DNA of 64,000 nucleotides from an uncultured Opitutaceae bacterium. Its GTDB lineage: Bacteria; Verrucomicrobiota; Verrucomicrobiia; Opitutales; Opitutaceae. Position numbers and translations under genes: made by a program. This document shows, one piece after another, positions 57,330 to 64,000 of the stretch. Each line of letters opens with the position of its first letter. The stretch's first letter is position 1. Where the stretch lies: NCBI GenBank assembly GCA_937902925.1, contig CALFNN010000103.1, forward strand, positions 186,001 through 250,000, given 5' to 3'. The notes under the pieces are model-generated. The model saw nothing but the letters and a program-made list of their open reading frames with translations, did not search any database and was not told the origin of the DNA.

Positions 57330-59326
57330 TTTCGCTCGCCCTGTTGGCTTCCGTCGCGGTCGTCGTGGTTGGCGCCGCGATCTTGTGGTCGAATCCCAGC
57401 CGGCTGGTCAACCGGGTGGTCTTCACCTGCTCGGTCCACATCGCGTGCTGGCTCGGTTGCCTGCACCTCGCGACGACCTTCCCGCCGGGATCCGCGCAGG
57501 GCTTGTTCTGGGTGAAGATGGCGAGTGCCGTGGGGGGCTCCGTGCCCATGCATTTTTGGATCGTGAACGAAACCATCGCCGCGGGGATGCAGCGGGCGCG
57601 GCGCCGGTGGCTGGTGCAGTTTGGGTTCTGGCTCGCGATCTCGAGTGCCCTCACCGTGATCTGTTTCACGGAGCATTTCATCCCGTCGCACTCGACGGAC
57701 AAGAACCGCGTGTTCGGGTGGGGCTACTACGCCTACATCGTCGTCGATCTCAGTTTGTATGGGTATCTGATCGCGGATGCGTTGCGGACGATCCGGCGCC
57801 TGGAGGGCGGCCGGCGGATCGAGCTGCAAACGTGGCTGCTCGGCGGCTGCAGCATCGCCGCGACCGTGCTGGCGCTCATGGCCGTGAGCGCGGTCACGCA
57901 CGATTCGCGCTACATCCGCCTGCAGCCGCTGGTCATCCTGGTTTTCTTCACGGCGACGGCGGTCGCCATCACGACGTATCGCATCTTCGACGCGCGCCAG
58001 GTCCTCCTGGTGGCGGTCGAGAAAGTGCTGCTGGTTGGCTTGACGGCGGCGGTCGCGGTGACGGTGGAATGGGCGTTGCGCTCGGTGCTGCCCACGCCGT
58101 TCGACATTCTCACGACGACCGCGCTGGCCTTGTGGACCGCCTGGGCGCTGAGCAACTGGCTGGACCGGGTGTTTCGTTTTTACCCGCAGGCCACGGCGGC
58201 CCGGCAGGCGGCGTTCGCGGCGGCGCGGCGGGAAACCCGCGTGGAGGATCTCGAACGCGCTTTTCTGGCGGTGTTGAAGGGATGGGGCCAGAGCGATCAC
58301 GCCCTGGTGCTGTCGGGAGCGAAGGATTCGTTGCGCGGCAGCGGGGTCGAGCTGCCGGAAGACAGCGCCGTGGCCAAGGCGATGCGACAGCTGCGGTGGG
58401 CGACGCCGGAACGACTCGCACGCGAACGACCGACGCCCGTCCGCCAGGCGCTCGGCGAATTCCTCACCGCGCAGGGGCTGGGGGTGCTGGTGATCGGCGA
58501 AGGGCCCACGCTCACCGCCCTGATCGGCGTCGGTCACGCGGCGTCGCGGCGGCCGTTCACCTACCCGCAGGTCACGCAGCTGATGGAACTGGCTTCGATC
58601 ATCGAGAGCGCGCTGGAGCGGGCGCATTTCTCGGTGAAGGCGCAGCATGCCGAGCAGCTGGCGACCGTGGGACTGCTCGGGGCCAGCCTGGCGCACGAGA
58701 TCCGGAACCCGCTGGTCACGATCAAGACCTTCGTCCAGCTCCTGCCGCAGCACCATCAGGACGCGGCGTTTCGCGAGAAATTCTTCCGGTTGATCGGCGA
58801 TGAGGTGAACCGCATCGACCGGCTGACCGAGCAACTGCTCGATCTGGCGTCGCCCCGGGTTTACCTGGCGAACATGATCGAGCTCCATCCGGTGCTGCAG
58901 TCCAGCCTCGACCTCGTGGCCGCGAAGGCGACGGACAAGAACATCCAGTTCCTGACGGATTTCCGGGCGGCGCCGGACCGGGCGTTCACCGATCCGTCGG
59001 CGGCGAAGCAGGTGATGCTCAACCTTTGTTTCAACGCGATCCAGGCCATCGAGAGCCAGGCAAACGAACGGTGGGTGAAAATCTCGACGCGTAACACCTC
59101 CACCGGCCTCGAGATGGCCGTGGCGGACAGCGGGCCCGGCATCGCGGCGGAGATTCGCGCCCGGATCTTCCAGCCGTTCCAGACGACCAAGTCGTCGGGC
59201 TTTGGACTCGGGCTTGCGATTTGCAGCGATATCCTCGCGAATCTGAACGCTTCCATCTCGGTCGACCCCCCCGTCCCGGGAAGTGGAGCGACTTTTCGGG
59301 TGACCTTTCCATGCCAACCCTCGTAA
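57323..59326 (+). CDS. 7TM sensor histidine kinase
   Basis: A 667-residue membrane kinase. About seven or eight hydrophobic helices occupy residues 1-290 (for example LISLALLASVAVVVVGAAIL and VILVFFTATAVAITTYRIF), like the HisK 7TM sensor group. A GAF-like linker (residues about 310-430) precedes the kinase domain: H458 in ASLAHEIRNPLVTIKTFVQL, N box VMLNLCFNAIQAIE, G1 VADSGPGIA, G2 SSGFGLGLAIC. All catalytic motifs are intact. The ATG at 57323 overlaps the upstream gene by 7 bp. The ligand is unknown; a lipid or acyl compound linked to the KS-like protein is an appealing guess only. Confidence 0.92.
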   Translation: MLISLALLASVAVVVVGAAILWSNPSRLVNRVVFTCSVHIACWLGCLHLATTFPPGSAQGLFWVKMASAVGGSVPMHFWIVNETIAAGMQRARRRWLVQFGFWLAISSALTVICFTEHFIPSHSTDKNRVFGWGYYAYIVVDLSLYGYLIADALRTIRRLEGGRRIELQTWLLGGCSIAATVLALMAVSAVTHDSRYIRLQPLVILVFFTATAVAITTYRIFDARQVLLVAVEKVLLVGLTAAVAVTVEWALRSVLPTPFDILTTTALALWTAWALSNWLDRVFRFYPQATAARQAAFAAARRETRVEDLERAFLAVLKGWGQSDHALVLSGAKDSLRGSGVELPEDSAVAKAMRQLRWATPERLARERPTPVRQALGEFLTAQGLGVLVIGEGPTLTALIGVGHAASRRPFTYPQVTQLMELASIIESALERAHFSVKAQHAEQLATVGLLGASLAHEIRNPLVTIKTFVQLLPQHHQDAAFREKFFRLIGDEVNRIDRLTEQLLDLASPRVYLANMIELHPVLQSSLDLVAAKATDKNIQFLTDFRAAPDRAFTDPSAAKQVMLNLCFNAIQAIESQANERWVKISTRNTSTGLEMAVADSGPGIAAEIRARIFQPFQTTKSSGFGLGLAICSDILANLNASISVDPPVPGSGATFRVTFPCQPS

Positions 59327-61092
59327 TCCTCGCGACGACCGACACTGCGCTGGCGGAAGCGTGGGAACGCCAGCTGCCGGCAGGCCGGATGGGGCTGCGA
59401 CTGGCGGCCCAGACTTTTCCGGGCGGGGGCACGGCGCCGGGGTTTGCCGCGGTGGTCGTGCTGGATGCGACCGCCGAGGCTTCGCTGCCGCCTTCGCTCG
59501 CGCGCTGCCCGACGATCTACGTGGGCGAGCCCCGCAGCCTGCCGTTCGAGCAGGCGCGGATGGCGGGGCGGGCAAAAATTTACCTCTCCTACGAGGAAAG
59601 CACATCGCGGTTGCGCGAGCTGTTGCCGCTCGTCGAGGAAGTCGCGGAAAAACAGTCGCTGATCGAGATGTTCGCGGAAAAAAACCGCCGGGCCGAGCCG
59701 GTGCGCGCGACCTCCCGCCCGGCGCCCACGGATTCCGCCGAGCTGTGGGATTTCCTGGAAGGCGCGGTGGAGAACCTCGACACCCGCGACCGGCTCATCG
59801 CGGAGTTCCGGCGGGCGTCGCGACATCTCCTGCGCGCCTCGCACACCGTTTTTTTCCTGCGTGAGGCCGATGGGTTCCGGGCGGACCGGGGCACTTCGTT
59901 TTTTGCCATCGACGATCCGCTGGTGGATTTTTTCGAGCATCACCCGGCGGTGATCGACGGCACGAACTGGGACGGCCCGGCGGACCCGGTGGCCGAGCTC
60001 GCGGTGCGCAACCGCCTCGCGCTCTGGGGGGCGCGCCTGCTGGTGCCGGTGCACGATAACGGGCGGCTGCTCGGGCTCATCGCGCTCGGGGTGCGGGACG
60101 ACGGCCAGCCTTACGATGAGAGCGACCGGGCACGCGCGGTGTTTTTTGCGCGGTTGTTGCGTCATTTTCTGGCGAAGGCGGCCCATTTCAGCCGGCTGAA
60201 CCATCTCGCCGACCAGGCCAGCCTCGGGGCGAAATACCTGCCGGGCACGCTGGTGCTCGGGGCCGACGAGAACGCGCCGCGCAATGTGCCGCTCGTCGTG
60301 CGCGACATCATCGGCCAGGCGCGCCGGACGCGCGAAGTTTCGCGGGTGATGCCCAGCGAGGGCCAGCCGTTTCGCGCCAGCGCGGGGATCGTGGCGGAGA
60401 CCGGCGGCGTGTGGGCGTGCTGGCAGGAGGCGAGCGCGGAAGTGCACGACGCCGCGGCCCGCCAGCGGGCGGGACGGCGCGGGGTGTTGCGCGAACTGGG
60501 CCTCACGTTGAGCCACGAGCTGGGCAACGCGCTCGTGTCGCTCGCGACCTTCCGCTTCAGCACGCCGGAGCAGCCGCTGCCGGCAGCGATCATCGAGACG
60601 GTCAAGAGCGACGTCGTCAAACTAGAGGCGCTCAACGACCATCTCGCGCTGATGCAGACGCTGCACGAGGCGGAAAGCGAACTCGTCGACATGCGCGAGC
60701 TGGCGCACTCGATCGGACATTCGCTCGGGTTGCGGGTCGAGGTCGGTCCCGACGCCGTGGTGCTGTCGGCGAACAAGAAGCTGCTCGATTTTGCCGTGCG
60801 TTCCCTGATCCGCACGGTCACGGAGAACCGGGGCGAACTCGGCGCGCGCGAGCTGACGTTGCAGGTGCGCTCGACCGGCGTCGGCGCGGAACTCACGGCG
60901 CTGCTGTCGCTGAAAGGAAAAACGCTCGAGCTCGAGGGCATCCTGCCGGAGCCGTCCGAGGGCGAGGTGCCGAACCTCGGGCGCCTCGGCGTGTTCCTGG
61001 CGAAGGAAATCCTCCGGCTTCACCATGGCGAAATCCACGCGGGACCGGGCCTGGAGGGGACCGAGATCCTGATTTCGGTGCGGCGGTTGTGA
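59311..61092 (+). CDS. GAF-domain histidine kinase-like protein with degenerate ATPase domain
   Basis: A 593-residue cytoplasmic protein. Residues 1-125 resemble a receiver fold (LVILATTDTALAEAWERQL; VVVLDATAEASLPPS) with an Asp that may not be functional. A GAF domain follows (about 180-330, ALWGARLLVPVHDNGRLLGL), and a dimerisation domain has His near 402 (LTLSHELGNALVSLATF). The ATPase domain is poor: the N box is replaced by RSLIRTVTENRGEL, and no DxGxG G1 box is seen (LSLKGKTLELEG). It may dimerise with, or be phosphorylated by, the partner kinases rather than act alone. It overlaps the upstream gene by 16 bp. Confidence 0.8.
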   Translation: MPTLVILATTDTALAEAWERQLPAGRMGLRLAAQTFPGGGTAPGFAAVVVLDATAEASLPPSLARCPTIYVGEPRSLPFEQARMAGRAKIYLSYEESTSRLRELLPLVEEVAEKQSLIEMFAEKNRRAEPVRATSRPAPTDSAELWDFLEGAVENLDTRDRLIAEFRRASRHLLRASHTVFFLREADGFRADRGTSFFAIDDPLVDFFEHHPAVIDGTNWDGPADPVAELAVRNRLALWGARLLVPVHDNGRLLGLIALGVRDDGQPYDESDRARAVFFARLLRHFLAKAAHFSRLNHLADQASLGAKYLPGTLVLGADENAPRNVPLVVRDIIGQARRTREVSRVMPSEGQPFRASAGIVAETGGVWACWQEASAEVHDAAARQRAGRRGVLRELGLTLSHELGNALVSLATFRFSTPEQPLPAAIIETVKSDVVKLEALNDHLALMQTLHEAESELVDMRELAHSIGHSLGLRVEVGPDAVVLSANKKLLDFAVRSLIRTVTENRGELGARELTLQVRSTGVGAELTALLSLKGKTLELEGILPEPSEGEVPNLGRLGVFLAKEILRLHHGEIHAGPGLEGTEILISVRRL

Positions 61093-61937
61093 GCCCCGTG
61101 CGCAATTTTGCCGAGATGGTGGCGGCGTGGGCCGGCCGCGAGCCGACGATGGAGGCCCTGGTGCTGATTGGGTCGCAAACCCGCGAGGCGGACGATGCGG
61201 TGTGGCGCGCGGACGCGCAATCCGACTGGGATTTTCAAATCGTTACCTCGCGGCCCGAGATGTTTTTCGATTCCGCGTGGACGCGCGGATTGGAGGGCGG
61301 CACGCTGCGCGCCTACGCGCTGCGGGAGGCGCGACTCGGCGATGTCCCGAAAATCAATGCGGTCTTCGCGGAGGGCGAGGCGGATTTTGTCATCCTGCCG
61401 GCGGGGCGCCTGGGACAATTGCGGCAGGCGACCGAGGGAGGTCAGCACCGGAGCGCGGGTGAAGTCCGGCGCCAGTTGCAGAGCCTCGCGATCGTGATCC
61501 GGCCCGGCTGGCGTTTCCTCCACGGCGCGGAGGCCTGGGAACCATTTTATCGTCAGATCGTGGCGGAGGTGCCCGATCCGAGGCTCGACGATGCGGCGGC
61601 GCGCGCGCTGGCCGACGGTTTCGTCTGCGACTGGGTCTGGGTGAGGCGCAAGCTCGAGCGCGGCGAGCTGACGGCCGCCCAGCGCGTGCTCCATCGCGAA
61701 CTGGCCGAGACGAATTTCCGACTGCTGCACGAACTCAAGCTGCGGCGCGGCGAGCGCAGTTTTCCGGAAGCCCGGCGGATCGAGCGGGTGGCGGCGGCCG
61801 CGGACCTGGCGGCGGTGACCGTGGACGCCACGTGCGCGCCGGCCGCCCTCCACGCGGCCGCGGCGAAAAGTGCGGCGACCTGCCGCGAGCTGATGCGCGG
61901 GCTCGTCGGCGGCGCGTGGCGCTGGCCGGACGTTTAG
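61089..61937 (+). CDS. Aminoglycoside 6-adenylyltransferase-like nucleotidyltransferase
   Basis: A 282-residue protein of the AadE/ANT(6) type. The nucleotidyltransferase motif is LVLIGSQTREADDAVWRADA followed by QSDWDFQIVT, with GS and D-x-D intact. Further on, DFVILPAGRLGQL and ETNFRLLHELKLRRGE are typical of the helical half. Classical members adenylylate streptomycin; chromosomal members often have unknown substrates. The GTG at 61089 makes a GTGA overlap with the upstream gene, and it is the last gene of the operon. A drug-resistance role is unlikely from this context. Confidence 0.85.
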   Translation: MSPVRNFAEMVAAWAGREPTMEALVLIGSQTREADDAVWRADAQSDWDFQIVTSRPEMFFDSAWTRGLEGGTLRAYALREARLGDVPKINAVFAEGEADFVILPAGRLGQLRQATEGGQHRSAGEVRRQLQSLAIVIRPGWRFLHGAEAWEPFYRQIVAEVPDPRLDDAAARALADGFVCDWVWVRRKLERGELTAAQRVLHRELAETNFRLLHELKLRRGERSFPEARRIERVAAAADLAAVTVDATCAPAALHAAAAKSAATCRELMRGLVGGAWRWPDV

Positions 61938-61944
61938 TCCTGGT

Positions 61945-62925
61945 TCACGCCTGGGCCGTGAAGAGCTCGGCGATGACATCCTCGAGCGGGATGTCCTCGA
62001 TCGTGATGTCGGCGACGGGGCCGGTGTGGAGAATCTCCTGCGAGACGGCGACGACGTTCTCCCCCGGCACGCAGAGGGTGAACTTGCCGTCCTCGGCGCG
62101 CTTGGTCTCGCCGTGGCGCGACTGCCACGAGTCGGGAAACGCGGCGCCGGGCCCGGGCAGGAAGGTGATGATCTTCTTGCGCGCGCCGCCCGCGTTTTCG
62201 AGGCGGTCGAGCGCGCCGTCGTAGATTTTCACGCCCTTGTGAATCACGATGACGCGTTCGCAGAGTTCCTTGATGTCGGCCATATAGTGGCTGGTGAGGA
62301 GGATCGTGACGCGGTGGCGGCGGTTGTATTCGCGGAGGAACTGGCGCACGGCGCGCTGCGAGACGACGTCGAGGCCGATGGTCGGCTCGTCGAGAAAGAG
62401 GACGCGCGGCCGGTGGAGCAGGGCGGCGATGAGCTCCATCTTCATCCGCTCGCCGAGCGAGAGCTCGCGCACCATCACGTTGAGCTTGGCGCGGACATCG
62501 AGCAGGTCGACGAGTTCATCGAGGGTCGCCTGGAACTGGTCGGGCGGAATGCCGTAGATGGCGCGGAAGAGGTTGAACGATTCGATCGCCGGGAGGTCCC
62601 ACCAGAGTTGGTTTTTCTGGCCGAGCACGAGCGCGAAAAGGCGGCGATAGGCATTTTCGCGCTTGGTGGGATCGTAACCGGCAACGCGCGCGGTGCCGCT
62701 GGTCGGGTAAATGAGGCCCGAGAGCATCTTGAGGGTGGTGGTCTTGCCCGCGCCGTTGGGCCCGAGGAAGCCGACGAACCCGCCCTCGGCGATCGTGAAC
62801 GACACGTCGCGGGCCGCGGCGATTTCCTCGAACTCGCGATGGAAGATGCCCCTCACGCCACCCCAGAAGCCCGGGCGCTTCTTGTAGGTGCGGAACACGC
62901 GCGTGAGGTGCGAGACTTCGATCAT
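61945..62925 (-). CDS. ABC-2 type exporter ATP-binding protein
   Basis: A 326-residue ATPase. Walker A GPNGAGKT is near residues 55-62, the Q loop reads VLGQKNQLWW, the signature is LSLGERMKMELI, and Walker B is VLFLDEPTIGLDVVSQ. An insert before Walker A (KKRPGFWGGVRGIFHREFEEI) and a C-terminal domain (residues about 235-326) are typical of the group that pairs with two ABC-2 (DUF990-type) permeases. No permease gene is adjacent: downstream lies the convergent nucleotidyltransferase gene 7 bp away, and upstream a methyltransferase. The ATG at 62925 has the usual pyrimidine leader. Confidence 0.92.
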   Translation of the reverse strand: MIEVSHLTRVFRTYKKRPGFWGGVRGIFHREFEEIAAARDVSFTIAEGGFVGFLGPNGAGKTTTLKMLSGLIYPTSGTARVAGYDPTKRENAYRRLFALVLGQKNQLWWDLPAIESFNLFRAIYGIPPDQFQATLDELVDLLDVRAKLNVMVRELSLGERMKMELIAALLHRPRVLFLDEPTIGLDVVSQRAVRQFLREYNRRHRVTILLTSHYMADIKELCERVIVIHKGVKIYDGALDRLENAGGARKKIITFLPGPGAAFPDSWQSRHGETKRAEDGKFTLCVPGENVVAVSQEILHTGPVADITIEDIPLEDVIAELFTAQA

Positions 62926-63013
62926 GGGAGCACGGAGCAAAGCGCGCCGCGCGCCGGGCGCAAGCGGGACGTGGACCGTCGGACGGATCCGCCGCGGGCC
63001 ACGGCGAAGACGG

Positions 63014-63769
63014 CTATTTCCACAGGACGACGAAGGGCGCCTTGCGCCGATGGTGGGCCATGAACCGGATGAGCCGCAATTTACCGAGCACGTAGCGGAA
63101 AAAAACATCGGCCTGGCCCGTGGCGCGACCGTAGGCCGGCCGGTAGAGCCGGCGGACGACGTCATGCGGTCGGGGAAGAAAAACATGGCGACGGAAGCCC
63201 GCCTCGCGCCCGAGCCGGACGATGTAACCAGCCGGCATGTCCTTTTCGTGGACGCCATATTCGCGGACAGCGCGGACCGATGCGTCCGTTTCGCTGTGGC
63301 CGTAGCCGGGCTCGAAGGCGATCAACATGCCGCCGTCGCGGAGCGAGCGGTGGGCGCAGCGCAACGCCGCGCGTTCGTCCTCGGCATGGTGGAGCGAGTC
63401 GTAGAACAACGCGCAGTCGAACGGCTGTGGCGCGGCGAATTCCTCGTAGTCGGCGACGACGAAAGTGGCGCCGGCCACGCGCTGCGCATCGCGCTGGGCG
63501 CAGGCTGCCGCGATGGCGTCGGGCGAAATGTCGACGCCGGTGACGGCGTAGCCACGGCGGGCGAGGAAGAGCGAGAGCCAGCCGACGCCGCAGCCGAATT
63601 CGACGACGCGCTGCGGCGGCGAGTGGAGGAGGTGGAACAGCGCCGTCATGTTGGCGAGGTTGACCTCGCAGTGGTCGTCGGTGAACGGCTTGCCGGTCGA
63701 GTGGGCGATGCCGGCGGGCCCGATCCGGGCAAAGTATTCGCGTTCGCCTTGCTTGGGATCGGTTTGCAC
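63014..63769 (-). CDS. Class I SAM-dependent methyltransferase
   Basis: A 251-residue methyltransferase. Motif I is VVEFGCGVGWLSLFLARRG near residues 55-73, followed by the acidic end of strand 2 (VTGVDISPDAI) and motif II/III (FVVADYEEFAA, FDCALFYDSLHHAEDE). The C-terminal part contains FLPRPHDVVRRLYRPAYGRA. This is like small-molecule or sugar methyltransferases, but the substrate is unknown. The GTG at 63769 is the nearest start; in-frame sequence upstream reads across the end of the next gene and is not expected to be coding. Confidence 0.85.
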   Translation of the reverse strand: MQTDPKQGEREYFARIGPAGIAHSTGKPFTDDHCEVNLANMTALFHLLHSPPQRVVEFGCGVGWLSLFLARRGYAVTGVDISPDAIAAACAQRDAQRVAGATFVVADYEEFAAPQPFDCALFYDSLHHAEDERAALRCAHRSLRDGGMLIAFEPGYGHSETDASVRAVREYGVHEKDMPAGYIVRLGREAGFRRHVFLPRPHDVVRRLYRPAYGRATGQADVFFRYVLGKLRLIRFMAHHRRKAPFVVLWK

Positions 63770-63827
63770 GGGACCGTTTAAGCCATGATGGACGCCGGGT
63801 AGTCGAGCCCGGTGTGGTTGCAGGCAA

Positions 63828-64000
63828 TCAAGGCGCGAGGCCGGAAGCGGAGGCGAGTTCGAGGCGCCGCAGCTCGTTCTCGGCCAGGCGCACGGGCAGC
63901 GCGGCAAAACTGTCTTCCAACTGCTCCGGCGTGCGCGAGCCGATGATCGGGACGACCGGAAACGGGCGCGACCAGAGATAGGCGAGCACGATGGCGCTCG
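63828..64000 (-). CDS. Aldo/keto reductase, C-terminal part (5' end beyond the window)
   Basis: The last 56 codons of a gene entering from the right. The frame reads AIVLAYLWSRPFPVVPIIGS, then RTPEQLEDSFAALPVRLAEN and ELRRLELASASGLAP before a stop. This is the C-terminus of an aldo/keto reductase: the A-x-AYLW strand, the P-x-PIIGSRTPEQLE cofactor-binding loop and ELxRLE helix are characteristic. These NADPH-dependent enzymes reduce carbonyls. The substrate cannot be told from this part. Confidence 0.85.
   Translation of the reverse strand, partial: SAIVLAYLWSRPFPVVPIIGSRTPEQLEDSFAALPVRLAENELRRLELASASGLAP

Noticed and set aside
61089-61937. Acquired antibiotic-resistance gene
   Set aside because: The ANT(6)-like gene is tightly coupled to a chromosomal signalling operon, has the same base composition as its neighbours and no mobile-element flanks.

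Overview
The window looks like a chromosomal segment of a free-living, high-GC member of the Verrucomicrobiota, most likely an Opitutaceae-type bacterium. This rests on indirect signs: high GC with strong third-position GC bias, a DUF5069 protein, a pectin-fragment lyase, a complete MoxR/Bat locus, a Gram-negative TonB receptor, and genes that mostly lack Shine-Dalgarno sites. No rRNA, tRNA or other taxonomic marker is present, so the assignment is an inference.

Layout. 0-9.2 kb is mostly housekeeping: a secreted DUF4412-like protein (cut by the edge), YhcH-type protein, RlmJ, a hybrid sensor kinase, a pair of tiny paralogous proteins, Hsp20, a MazG-like pyrophosphohydrolase, DUF5069, Mog, GluQRS, a LOG-family protein and a NUDIX hydrolase. 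9.2-11.7 kb holds a membrane/Sel1 fusion, then a scar where a NUDIX fragment abuts a MATE-transporter fragment, followed by an orphan perfect palindrome. 11.7-13 kb is an oligogalacturonate lyase. 13.1-20.5 kb is the MoxR-DUF58-BatA-BatB(C)-BatD(E) operon, with two apparent gene fusions. 20.6-21.2 kb encodes a small GGQ release-factor-like protein.

21.3-45.6 kb is the accessory core. It starts with a 3,062-residue secreted protein carrying sixteen Ig-like repeats, next to a phage-tail-collar protein, a GNAT acetyltransferase and an aspartyl beta-hydroxylase. Facing these is a nine-gene minus-strand run: monoheme cytochrome c, phosphoesterase, single-chain xanthine-dehydrogenase-like molybdoenzyme, second monoheme cytochrome c, small protein, secreted barrel-like protein, small protein, Nif11-domain peptide and sulfotransferase. 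The last two are translationally coupled. Two places at the upstream side of this run carry a shared TACC-N8-GGTA palindrome.

46.7-53.6 kb contains a MOSC protein and an iron-uptake locus (TonB receptor, PiuC-like hydroxylase, TPR protein). 53.6-54.8 kb is RmuC. 55-61.9 kb is a five-gene operon in which every gene overlaps the next: receiver-kinase, a ketoacyl-synthase homologue lacking both active-site histidines, a 7TM sensor kinase, a GAF kinase-like protein with a degenerate ATPase domain, and an aminoglycoside-adenylyltransferase-like protein. This is the best candidate for an undescribed system. The window ends with an ABC ATPase, a methyltransferase and the C-terminus of an aldo/keto reductase.
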